The notes: generated by a model not told the origin, from the sequence alone. Shown: positions 1-6,001, counted from the stretch's first letter. The stretch: DNA of 8,318 bases from Paracoccaceae bacterium (GCA_027030435.1 JALVEX010000342.1:1-8318), one strand, 5' to 3'. Numbers and translations: made by a program.

Positions 1-139
1 GCAGATGGGCGTTCGTCTCGACCGGGCCGAGATCGTTGATCGCCACCACCTCGATATCCTCGCGCCCCGATTCCACGATCGCCCGCAGAACGTTGCGCCC
101 GATCCGGCCGAAACCGTTGATTGCTACTTTAACTGTCAT
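1..139 (-). CDS. cbbG: Glyceraldehyde-3-phosphate dehydrogenase, N-terminal part (runs off the left edge)
   Basis: Only the first 46 codons are present; the gene continues beyond position 1. The N-terminus carries the classic GAPDH Rossmann nucleotide-binding motif NGFGRIGR (residues 8-15), followed by the second beta strand VVAINDLG (31-38), where Asp36 would contact the cofactor ribose. In the Calvin cycle the enzyme reduces 1,3-bisphosphoglycerate to glyceraldehyde-3-phosphate in the cytoplasm; it can also serve glycolysis. The ATG is supported by a good Shine-Dalgarno, GAAGGAG, that overlaps the stop codon of the upstream transketolase gene, with only 13 bases between the two genes. This implies translational coupling and membership of the same operon. 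The family is certain; the cbb name is inferred from context. NAD versus NADP preference cannot be judged from this fragment. Confidence 0.95.
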   Translation of the reverse strand, partial: MTVKVAINGFGRIGRNVLRAIVESGREDIEVVAINDLGPVETNAHL

Positions 140-152
140 CTGCAACTCTCCT

Positions 153-2144
153 TCAGACAAGCTTTTTCGCGGCTTCGGCAACGGCCCTGGGCGTGATGCC
201 GAAATTCTCGTAGAGATCATTGATCGGGGCCGAGGCGCCGAAGCCCTCCATGCCCACGAAGGCGCTGTTCGGCCCGAGGATCTTGCCCCAGCCCTGCTCG
301 ACGGCCGCCTCCACGCCCACGCGGGGCGCATCGCCGAGCACCTCCTTGCGGTAGGCTTCGTCCTGCTTGGCGAAAAGCTCGAAACAGGGGGCGGAGACGA
401 CGGCCGCCCTGATGCCGTCAGCGGCCAGAAGATCGGCGGCTTCCATGGCGATCGCCACTTCCGAGCCGGTGGCGATCAGCGTGACATCGCGCTTGCCGCC
501 AGGGGCTTCGCGCAGCACATAGGCGCCGCGGGCCGACATGTTGGCATCGGTATGCGTGGTGCGCAGGCAGGGCAGGCCCTGGCGCGAAAGGCAATGCACG
601 CTCGGCGTGGTTTCGCTTTCCATCGCCGCCTGCCAGCATTCGGCCGTTTCCACCACATCGGCGGGGCGGAACACATGCACATTGGGCATGGCGCGCAGGC
701 TTGCGATATGCTCGATCGGCTGGTGGGTGGGGCCGTCCTCGCCAAGGCCGATGCTGTCATGGGTCATGACGTAATGCACCGGCTGGTTCATCAGCGCCGA
801 AAGGCGGATCGAGGGGCGGCAGTAATCGGTGAACACCAGGAAGGTGCCGCCGTAGGGGCGCAGGCCCCCGTGCAGCGAGATGCCGTTCATCGCCGCCGCC
901 ATGCCGTGTTCGCGCACGCCGTAGTGGATGTAGCGGCCGCCGTAATTATCGGGCGTAACCACTTCCATTCCCTCGGTTTTCGTGAGGTTAGAGCCCGTGA
1001 GATCGGCCGAGCCGCCAACGGTGTTCGGGATCACCGAATTGATCACTTCGAGCGCCATCTGGCTGGCCTTGCGGGTGGCCACCTTGGGCGCATCGGCGCT
1101 GAGGCGCTGCTTGTAGCTGCGGATCGCTTCATCGAGCGCCGCCTTGTCGATCGGGCCTTGCGCGGCCTCGAAGGCTTCGCGCTTCGGGGAGGCGGCGAGG
1201 CGCGCTTCCCAGGCCTCGCGGGCATCCTTCCCGCGCGCGGCGACCTTGTGCCAGGCGTCATAGACATCCTGCGGGATCTCGAAGGGCGGGTATTCCCAGC
1301 CGAGTGCGGCGCGCGCGGCGGCGATTTCCTCTTCGCCAAGGGGCGCGCCGTGGGTGGCGGAAGTGCCCTGCTTGTTGGGGGCGCCGTAGCCGATGATGGT
1401 GCGGCAGGCGATCAGCGAGGGGCGGGGATCGGCCTGAGCGGCCTCGATCGCGGCGGCGATGGCTTCCTTGTCGTGGCCGTCCACCGATTGCACGTGCCAG
1501 CCGGCGGCCTCGAAGCGCTTCTGCTGGTCCATCGAGGTGGAAAGATCCGTCTTGCCGTCGATGGTGATGGTGTTGTCGTCCCACATCACAACGAGCTTGC
1601 CGAGCTTCATGTGGCCGGCGAGATCGATGGCCTCGTGGCTGATGCCCTCCATCAGGCAGCCGTCGCCCGCCAGCACATAGGTGTGGTGATCCACCAGATC
1701 ATCGCCGAAGCGGGCGTTCTGCATCCGCTCGGCGAGCGCCATGCCGACCGCGGTGGAAATCCCCTGGCCGAGCGGGCCGGTGGTGGTTTCGATGCCCTTG
1801 GCATGGCCGTATTCCGGGTGGCCGGCGGTGCGGTAGCCCCACTGGCGGAAATTGCGGATCTGGTCCATGTCCATGTCGTCATAGCCCAGGAGGTGATTGA
1901 TGGCATAGACCAGCATCGAGCCATGCCCGGCGCTCATCACGAAGCGATCGCGGTCGGGCCAGCGATCGGCCGAGGGATCGACATTGATGAAGCGGTTGTA
2001 GAGCACCGTCGCCACATCGGCGAGCCCCATGGGCGCGCCCGGGTGGCCGGAATTGGCGGCCTGCACCGCGTCCATCGCGAGGGCGCGGATGGCGTTTGCC
2101 ATGCGGTCTTCGCCGCTGGTTTCGATCTTGTCTCGGGTTGTCAT
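153..2144 (-). CDS. cbbT: Transketolase
   Basis: A 663-residue cytoplasmic enzyme that moves two-carbon ketol units between sugar phosphates using thiamine diphosphate (ThDP) and a divalent metal; in the Calvin cycle it helps regenerate pentose phosphates. The length is typical of bacterial transketolases. Visible motifs in order: SGHPGAPMG (residues 32-40), the ThDP/metal-binding motif starting GDG (160-162) and closing at Asn191, the pyrimidine-domain segment YGVREHGM (408-415) with the catalytic Glu412, the GLGEDGPTHQP loop (466-476), and the substrate phosphate-binding segment SRQG (520-523). The start is set by GGGAGGAA just upstream of the ATG. It lies 22 bases downstream of the phosphoribulokinase gene and 13 bases upstream of the GAPDH gene, so it is an internal operon gene. 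The cbbT name rests on this context; by sequence alone it could equally be called tkt. Confidence 0.97.
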   Translation of the reverse strand: MTTRDKIETSGEDRMANAIRALAMDAVQAANSGHPGAPMGLADVATVLYNRFINVDPSADRWPDRDRFVMSAGHGSMLVYAINHLLGYDDMDMDQIRNFRQWGYRTAGHPEYGHAKGIETTTGPLGQGISTAVGMALAERMQNARFGDDLVDHHTYVLAGDGCLMEGISHEAIDLAGHMKLGKLVVMWDDNTITIDGKTDLSTSMDQQKRFEAAGWHVQSVDGHDKEAIAAAIEAAQADPRPSLIACRTIIGYGAPNKQGTSATHGAPLGEEEIAAARAALGWEYPPFEIPQDVYDAWHKVAARGKDAREAWEARLAASPKREAFEAAQGPIDKAALDEAIRSYKQRLSADAPKVATRKASQMALEVINSVIPNTVGGSADLTGSNLTKTEGMEVVTPDNYGGRYIHYGVREHGMAAAMNGISLHGGLRPYGGTFLVFTDYCRPSIRLSALMNQPVHYVMTHDSIGLGEDGPTHQPIEHIASLRAMPNVHVFRPADVVETAECWQAAMESETTPSVHCLSRQGLPCLRTTHTDANMSARGAYVLREAPGGKRDVTLIATGSEVAIAMEAADLLAADGIRAAVVSAPCFELFAKQDEAYRKEVLGDAPRVGVEAAVEQGWGKILGPNSAFVGMEGFGASAPINDLYENFGITPRAVAEAAKKLV

Positions 2145-2166
2145 CTCGTTCCTCCCTCGGGGCCGC

Positions 2167-3039
2167 TCAGGCGCGTTTGCTTTCGCTCACCAGGCGGTGA
2201 ACCATGGGTGTGAAGATCAGCTGCATCGCCAGATCCATCTTGCCGCCGGGAATGACGATCGAATTGGCCCGGCTCATCCAGCTGTCGTGGATCATCGAAA
2301 GGAGGTAGCTGAAATCGATGCCGGCCGGATTCTTGAAGCGGATCACGACGAGGCTTTCATCGGGCGTGGGGATCCAGCGGGCGATGAAGGGGTTGGAGGT
2401 ATCCACCACCGGCACGCGCTGGAAGTTGATGTCGGTTTCGGTGAACTGGGGCATGATACAGTGCACATAGGCGTGCATCCGGCGCAGGATCACATCGGTG
2501 ACGGCCTCGGTGGTATAGCCGCGCTGGGCCTTGTCGCGGTGGATCTTCTGGATCCACTCGAGATTGACCACCGGCACCACCCCGATCTTTAGATCGGTGT
2601 ATTTCGGCAGGTCCACCTCATCGTTCTTCACCGCGCCGTGCAGGCCCTCGTAGAAGAGGAGATCGCTGCCCGGCTCGAATTCCTTCCACTCGGTGAACTT
2701 GCCCGGCGGCACGCCGTATTTTTTCGCCTCTTCCTCGTTGTGCACGTAGTGGCGGGTGCGCCCGCGGCCGGTTTCGCCATATTCGCGGAAAACCCGCTCG
2801 AGTTCCTTCAGTTCGTTGGCCTCGTAGGAGAAATGGCTGAAGGTGGGATCGCCGGCGGCGTAATGCTTTTCGAGCTCCTCCTTCATCTGCTGGCGGTCGT
2901 ATTTGTGGAAGGCATCGCCCTCGATCGAAACCGCCTTCACGCCTTCGCGGCGGAAGATCTGTTCGAAGGTATCCTTCACCGTGGAGGTGCCGGCGCCGGA
3001 AGAGCCCGTGACGGAGATGATCGGGTGTTTCTTGCTCAT
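2167..3039 (-). CDS. cbbP: Phosphoribulokinase (prokaryotic, octameric class)
   Basis: A 290-residue kinase that phosphorylates ribulose-5-phosphate to ribulose-1,5-bisphosphate, the RuBisCO substrate; this step is diagnostic of the Calvin cycle. Visible are the P-loop GSSGAGTST (residues 12-20), the acidic/basic catalytic set Asp42, His45 and Arg49, the Walker B-like segment LLFYEGLHG with Glu131, then Arg168-Asp169, Arg173 and Arg186-Arg187. From memory these match the numbered active-site residues of the Rhodobacter sphaeroides enzyme, as do Arg31, Arg234 and Arg257, reported there to affect NADH activation. The regulatory cysteine pair of plant enzymes is absent; I see one cysteine (Cys194). 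The reading frame stays open further upstream, but ATG 3039 is chosen because MSKKHPIISVTGSSGAG is the family N-terminus and AAGGAA precedes it. That Shine-Dalgarno overlaps the cbbF stop, with an 11-base gap, so translation is likely coupled. Confidence 0.97.
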   Translation of the reverse strand: MSKKHPIISVTGSSGAGTSTVKDTFEQIFRREGVKAVSIEGDAFHKYDRQQMKEELEKHYAAGDPTFSHFSYEANELKELERVFREYGETGRGRTRHYVHNEEEAKKYGVPPGKFTEWKEFEPGSDLLFYEGLHGAVKNDEVDLPKYTDLKIGVVPVVNLEWIQKIHRDKAQRGYTTEAVTDVILRRMHAYVHCIMPQFTETDINFQRVPVVDTSNPFIARWIPTPDESLVVIRFKNPAGIDFSYLLSMIHDSWMSRANSIVIPGGKMDLAMQLIFTPMVHRLVSESKRA

Positions 3040-3050
3040 GTCTGGTTTCC

Positions 3051-4058
3051 TTATTCGCGAAACAGGCCGCGGGAGCCGAAGAGGGCGGAGACTTCCTTTT
3101 CGGGAAGGTCGTGATAGGCGGCAACGCGATCCACCTTCTCCGCCGAGCCGAAGACAAGCGGCGTGCGCTGATGCAGTTCTGTGGCCCGCAGGTCGAGGAT
3201 GCGGTCGGTGCCGTTGGTGGCGCGGCCGCCGGCCTCTTCCACCAGAAAGGCCATGGGCGCGCATTCATAGACCATGCGCAGGCGGCCATGTTCGTAGCCG
3301 GGGCGGGAATCGGAAGGGTAGAGGAAGATGCCGCCCCGGCTCAGGATGCGATGGGTTTCGGCCACGAGGGAAGCCACCCAGCGCATGTTGAAATTGCGGC
3401 CGTGGATGCCGTCGGTCCCGGCCAGGCAATCGTCGATATAGGCGCGCACGGGCTTGGACCAGTGGCGGTAATTCGAAGCGTTGATCGCGAATTCGCGCGA
3501 GGTGGGCGGGATGGTGATGCCCTCGCGCGCCAGCACGAAGCGGTCCGTTTCGGGATCGAGCACGTAGAAATGCGTGCCCGCGCCGAAGGTGACCATCAGC
3601 CCCGTCTGGGGCCCGTAGATGATGTAGCCCGCCGCGATCTGCTCGCCGGCCGGGCGCAGGAAGCTTTCGTTCGGATCGTCCTTCGCCTCGAAGATCGAGA
3701 AGATGGTGCCGATGGAAACGTTCACGTCGATGTTGGAGGAGCCGTCGAGCGGGTCGATGGCGAGCGCGAATTTCCCGTCCGGATCGAGCGCCACCACTTC
3801 TTCCTGCTCCTCGGAGGCATACCAGCGCACGCCGGCCTCCCCGAGGGCGCTTGCGAAGGCCTCGTCGGCCATCACGTCAAGCGCCTTCTGCTGATCGCCG
3901 TCCGTGTTCTCGCCCACTGCCGCGCCGAGCGCGCCGCCGAGCGGGCCGCGGGCGATCAGGCGGGAGAGATCGGCCCCGACCGCGCAGAGGCTGGCGATCA
4001 CCGGGCGGAGCCTTTGCGGGATCAGATCCCCTTCGATGATATCCTGTTTCGATTGCAT
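3051..4058 (-). CDS. cbbF: Class I fructose-1,6-bisphosphatase
   Basis: A 335-residue metal-dependent phosphatase that converts fructose-1,6-bisphosphate to fructose-6-phosphate in the Calvin cycle and gluconeogenesis. Class I hallmarks are seen: metal-ligand glutamates in SEEQEE (residues 82-87), the metal and phosphate motif IDPLDGSSNID (101-111), substrate-binding NASNYRHW (193-200), and the family signature GRLRMVYECAP (258-268) with Glu265 as the likely metal ligand. Length fits the usual size near 330 residues, and I see no inserted cysteine loop like the redox-regulated chloroplast enzyme. It is the first gene of the minus-strand operon; the ATG at 4058 is preceded by GGGGGAA. The 105-base spacer upstream separates it from divergent cbbR, so transcription is probably CbbR-activated. 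The family is certain; cbbF versus fbp is decided by context. Confidence 0.97.
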   Translation of the reverse strand: MQSKQDIIEGDLIPQRLRPVIASLCAVGADLSRLIARGPLGGALGAAVGENTDGDQQKALDVMADEAFASALGEAGVRWYASEEQEEVVALDPDGKFALAIDPLDGSSNIDVNVSIGTIFSIFEAKDDPNESFLRPAGEQIAAGYIIYGPQTGLMVTFGAGTHFYVLDPETDRFVLAREGITIPPTSREFAINASNYRHWSKPVRAYIDDCLAGTDGIHGRNFNMRWVASLVAETHRILSRGGIFLYPSDSRPGYEHGRLRMVYECAPMAFLVEEAGGRATNGTDRILDLRATELHQRTPLVFGSAEKVDRVAAYHDLPEKEVSALFGSRGLFRE

Positions 4059-4095
4059 GAATTCCCCCGAATCTGGTGCCTGTCGCGCCTCGGGC

Positions 4096-4123
4096 TTGCT
4101 ATCGCAGGTTTTTGCGCTATAGA
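4096..4123 (+). promoter_or_regulatory. Candidate sigma-70 promoter for cbbR
   Basis: TTGCTA (4096-4101) and TATAGA (4118-4123) each match four of six consensus bases and are 16 bases apart, pointing at cbbR. A transcript would start near 4130, giving a leader of about 34 bases. The inverted repeat at 4099-4122 lies almost entirely inside this promoter, which would suit autorepression. Based on matching by eye only. Confidence 0.4.
4099..4122. repeat. Imperfect inverted repeat in the cbbR/cbbF spacer (possible operator)
   Basis: The left arm CTATCGC (4099-4105) pairs with the right arm GCGCTATAG (4114-4122) if two bases (AG) bulge out. The eight-base centre is T-rich. It sits between the -35 and -10 candidates of cbbR. 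LysR-family sites are often imperfect dyads of roughly this size, so this is a possible CbbR recognition or activation site. No direct evidence. Confidence 0.35.
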
Positions 4124-4164
4124 AAATTTAATAAAAGGAAATCCTGATTAGGAAAAATTTAATA
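4123..4164. repeat. Exact 11-base direct repeat, AAAATTTAATA, 31 bases apart
   Basis: The copies lie at 4123-4133 and 4154-4164; the last base of the second copy is the A of the cbbR ATG. The 31-base period is close to three helical turns, so both copies would face the same side of the DNA. In a GC-rich genome an exact AT-only repeat of this length is unlikely by chance, though the tract is locally AT-rich. Role unknown; a protein-binding pair or a bent-DNA element are possibilities. Confidence 0.5.
4128..4156 (-). promoter_or_regulatory. Candidate promoter for the cbbF operon
   Basis: On the minus strand, TTTTCC (4156-4151) and TATTAA (4133-4128) are spaced by 17 bases. The -10 matches four of six bases and the -35 is poor, as is common for promoters needing a LysR-type activator. 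A start near 4121 would give a leader of about 60 bases. It overlaps the cbbR leader and lies next to the opposing cbbR -10. Tentative. Confidence 0.3.
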
Positions 4165-5105
4165 TGAAGCCGGAAGCCATAACTTTCAAACAGTTGCGCG
4201 CCCTGCGTGAAGTGGCGGAAACCGGCTCCATCACCGCCGCGGCCGAGGGGCTGGGCCTCACGCCGCCGGCCGTCCATACCCAGCTGAAGCTGCTGGAGGA
4301 GAATATCGGCGCCAGATTGCTCTACCGGGGCGGGCCGGGGCGCCAGCGGCTGACGCCCGAGGGCGCCGCCCTTCTGGAGGCCGACGGCATCATCCAGGCG
4401 GCGCTTTCCGGGGCGGCGGCGAAGATCGACGCGCTCAGGGCCGGGCGGGCCGGGGTGGTGGTGCTCGGGGTCGTCTCGACGGGCAAGTATTTCGCCCCGA
4501 AGCTGGTGGCCGATCTGCGCGCGGCGCATCCGGGGATCGAGGTGCAGCTGCGGGTCGGCAACCGGGATGAAACCATCTCCGCGCTGCAGCGCCATGCGCT
4601 CGACCTCGCCATCATGGGCCGCCCGCCGCGCCGGCCGGCCTGTGTGGTGGAGCCGATCGGCGTGCACCCCCATGTGATCATCGCGCCCCCCGGGCACCGC
4701 CTCGCGGGCCGTGAGGCGATCGCGGCGCAGGATCTCCTCGAGGAGGTGTTCATCTCGCGCGAGGAGGGCTCGGGCACGCGCATCCTGATGACCCGCTATC
4801 TCGATCGCATCGGCGACGGCGCGCCTTACCGCACCATCGAGCTTGGCACCAATGAAACCATCAAGCAGGCGGTGATGGCCGGGCTCGGGATCGCGCTCAT
4901 TTCCCAGCATACCGTGACGGAGGAGCTCAATTCCGGCCGATTGGTGACGCTCGCGGCCGAGGGCCTGCCGATCCGCCGGCAGTGGTATCTGCTGCATCGC
5001 ACCGATCTGCAGATCACCCCGGCCATCCGCGCCGTGCATGATTTCATCGCCAGCAGGAAGGGCCGCTTCCTGCCTGCGCCGGTGAACGGGGGCGGGCAAG
5101 GATGA
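4164..5105 (+). CDS. cbbR: LysR-type transcriptional regulator CbbR
   Basis: A 313-residue LysR-family regulator. The N-terminal winged helix-turn-helix spans about residues 6-65 (SITAAAEGLGLTPPAVHTQL, then RLLYRGG and LTPEG), followed by a linker helix and a two-lobed effector domain from about residue 95 to 300. The segment GTNETIKQAVMAGLGIALIS (228-247) is strongly characteristic of CbbR. Such regulators sense Calvin-cycle metabolites such as ribulose-1,5-bisphosphate and activate cbb operons; the divergent placement 105 bases from cbbF fits this. The ATG follows a weak AGGA Shine-Dalgarno (4150-4153) ten bases away, in an AT-rich leader; the TCCT at 4142-4145 could pair with it. The C-terminal tail (about 300-313) is glycine- and proline-rich and probably disordered. 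The next gene, clpP, is unrelated and has its own promoter candidates. Confidence 0.93.
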   Translation: MKPEAITFKQLRALREVAETGSITAAAEGLGLTPPAVHTQLKLLEENIGARLLYRGGPGRQRLTPEGAALLEADGIIQAALSGAAAKIDALRAGRAGVVVLGVVSTGKYFAPKLVADLRAAHPGIEVQLRVGNRDETISALQRHALDLAIMGRPPRRPACVVEPIGVHPHVIIAPPGHRLAGREAIAAQDLLEEVFISREEGSGTRILMTRYLDRIGDGAPYRTIELGTNETIKQAVMAGLGIALISQHTVTEELNSGRLVTLAAEGLPIRRQWYLLHRTDLQITPAIRAVHDFIASRKGRFLPAPVNGGGQG

Positions 5106-5124
5106 AAAGGCCGTCCATTGACGT

Positions 5125-5155
5125 TTTGAAAAGCATTTTCGGCGACACTGCATTC
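5125..5155 (+). promoter_or_regulatory. Possible heat-shock (sigma-32/RpoH-like) promoter upstream of clpP
   Basis: TTTGAAA (5125-5131) resembles the -35 element CTTGAAA, and CTGCATTC (5148-5155) partly resembles the -10 element CCCCATNT, with a 16-base spacer. clpP is a heat-shock gene in many proteobacteria, which makes such a promoter plausible. The -10 match is only five of eight, so this is weak. Confidence 0.3.
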
Positions 5156-5203
5156 ATCTCTGGCCGGGATGTCGCAGGGGGCGGGATGCGTTGCTTTCCC
5201 GGG

Positions 5204-5232
5204 TTGCGGTCCGGCAGCGGCACGCATAAGAT
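5204..5232 (+). promoter_or_regulatory. Candidate housekeeping promoter for clpP
   Basis: TTGCGG (5204-5209) and TAAGAT (5227-5232) are spaced by exactly 17 bases. The -35 carries the TTG core that dominates alphaproteobacterial promoters and the -10 matches four of six bases. A transcript would begin around 5239, inside the stem-loop at 5234-5256, leaving a leader of about 57 bases before the clpP ATG. Confidence 0.45.
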
Positions 5233-5233
5233 T

Positions 5234-5256
5234 CCGCAAGGCTCGGCCCCTTGCGG
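5234..5256 (+). repeat. Perfect 8-bp stem-loop in the clpP upstream region
   Basis: The arms CCGCAAGG (5234-5241) and CCTTGCGG (5249-5256) are perfect complements around a seven-base loop. The element begins two bases after the -10 candidate of clpP, so it covers the predicted transcription start. No T-run follows, which argues against an intrinsic terminator for cbbR. It may be an operator dyad or, in a transcript from an upstream promoter, an mRNA leader hairpin. Confidence 0.5.
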
Positions 5257-5286
5257 GCGATTGAAACGGTTAACCCGGAGGCAGGC

Positions 5287-5290
5287 AGGA
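5287..5290 (+). promoter_or_regulatory. Ribosome binding site deciding the clpP start
   Basis: AGGA lies five bases before ATG 5296, with a second GGAGG at 5277-5281. This supports ATG 5296 over an in-frame TTG at 5251, which lies in the right arm of the stem-loop and would add 15 residues not typical of ClpP. Confidence 0.6.
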
Positions 5291-5295
5291 CATAC

Positions 5296-5928
5296 ATGAC
5301 CGATCGAATCGAATACACGATGAACACACTCGTGCCGATGGTCGTCGAACAGACGGCGCGGGGCGAAAGGGCTTATGACATCTTCTCGCGCCTCCTCAAG
5401 GAGCGCATCATCTTCGTCACCGGCCCGGTGCATGACGGCATGGCCGCGCTCGTGGTGGCGCAGCTCCTGCATCTGGAGGCGGAAAATCCGAAGAAGGAAA
5501 TCTCGATGTATATCAACAGCCCCGGCGGGGTGGTGACATCGGGGCTCTCCATCTACGACACGATGCAGTATATCCGCCCCAAGGTCAGCACGCTGGTTGT
5601 CGGCCAGGCGGCGAGCATGGGCTCGCTGCTGCTCGCGGCCGGGGAACCGGGGATGCGCTACGCGCTCCCCAATGCCCGCATCATGGTGCATCAGCCCTCC
5701 GGCGGCTTCCAGGGGCAGGCCACGGATATCATGATCCACGCCGAGGAAACGCTGAAGCTCAAGCGCCGGCTGAACGAGATCTACGTCAAACACACGGGCC
5801 AGAAGCTCAAGGATGTGGAGGCGGCGCTGGAGCGCGACAATTTCATGTCGCCCGAGGAGGCCAAAGCCTTCGGCCTGATCGACGAGATCGTGGAAAGCCG
5901 GGCGCCCGTGGAAGAAGGGGAAAGCTGA
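5296..5928 (+). CDS. clpP: ATP-dependent Clp protease proteolytic subunit ClpP
   Basis: A 210-residue serine peptidase of the S14 family, close in length to E. coli ClpP. It forms a double-heptamer chamber that degrades proteins unfolded and fed in by ClpX or ClpA, in the cytoplasm. The catalytic triad is intact: Ser107 in QAASMGS, His132 in MVHQPSGG, and Asp181 in ERDNFMSPEEA. The oligomer-core motif INSPGGVVTSG (73-83) and the handle region with GQATDIMIHAEE are present. ATG 5296 is chosen from the ribosome binding site and the family-like N-terminus; an upstream TTG at 5251 is rejected. A few N-terminal residues may be removed by self-processing, as known for ClpP. The gene lies 190 bases after cbbR and 233 bases before clpX, its functional partner, on the same strand. 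Confidence 0.97.
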   Translation: MTDRIEYTMNTLVPMVVEQTARGERAYDIFSRLLKERIIFVTGPVHDGMAALVVAQLLHLEAENPKKEISMYINSPGGVVTSGLSIYDTMQYIRPKVSTLVVGQAASMGSLLLAAGEPGMRYALPNARIMVHQPSGGFQGQATDIMIHAEETLKLKRRLNEIYVKHTGQKLKDVEAALERDNFMSPEEAKAFGLIDEIVESRAPVEEGES

Positions 5929-5968
5929 GCATGGCCGGGCGCCGGGGCGAAACGGCGAAATGGCGTGG

Positions 5969-5997
5969 GCCGCGCCGGGCGCCTGGGGCGGCATTTT
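5969..5997 (+). terminator. Possible weak terminator after clpP
   Basis: The arms GCCGCGCC (5969-5976) and GGGGCGGC (5985-5992) pair with one mismatch around an eight-base loop and are followed by ATTTT (5993-5997). It starts 41 bases after the clpP stop. The T-run is short, so it is more likely an attenuating or partial terminator than a strong one. Confidence 0.35.
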
Positions 5998-6001
5998 GAG
6001 A

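Larger units (their letters stand above)
4059..4163. promoter_or_regulatory. Divergent cbbR / cbbF control region
   Basis: This 105-base spacer separates the start codons of cbbF (leftward) and cbbR (rightward). Its right half (about 4117-4163) is strikingly AT-rich in an otherwise GC-rich window. LysR-type regulators normally bind between themselves and a divergent target, and CbbR proteins are known to do so at cbb operons, so CbbR operator sites are expected here. Possible sites that can be seen are an imperfect inverted repeat at 4099-4122 and an exact direct repeat at 4123-4133 and 4154-4164. I could not place a convincing match to the published TNA-N7/8-TNA CbbR consensus. That the region is regulatory is well supported by its position; the exact operators are not. 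Confidence 0.75.

Noticed and set aside
36..2213. A 725-codon open frame on the plus strand, opposite transketolase
   Set aside because: It is the antisense shadow of a GC-rich, strongly codon-biased gene. Its product is low-complexity (rich in Ala, Gly, His, Arg) with no recognisable domain, and the transketolase on the other strand has every expected motif.
3040..3264. N-terminal extension of phosphoribulokinase to an upstream start at 3264
   Set aside because: The extra 75 residues are out-of-frame shadow of cbbF with Arg/Pro/Gly bias, while ATG 3039 has a proper ribosome binding site and gives the family N-terminus.
3111..4151. A 346-codon open frame on the plus strand opposite cbbF
   Set aside because: Shadow of the fructose bisphosphatase gene; it also runs through the divergent promoter region.
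4128..5153. A 341-codon open frame on the minus strand opposite cbbR
   Set aside because: Shadow of cbbR, which has a clear LysR helix-turn-helix and effector domain.
5102..5299. A 65-codon plus-strand frame between cbbR and clpP
   Set aside because: It overlaps the clpP promoter candidates, stem-loop and start, lacks a Shine-Dalgarno of its own beyond chance and has no recognisable features.
5931..5999. A 22-codon frame just after clpP starting at ATG 5931
   Set aside because: Arg/Gly-rich product typical of random GC-rich DNA, and its 3' half lies in the terminator-like hairpin; no evidence that it is translated.
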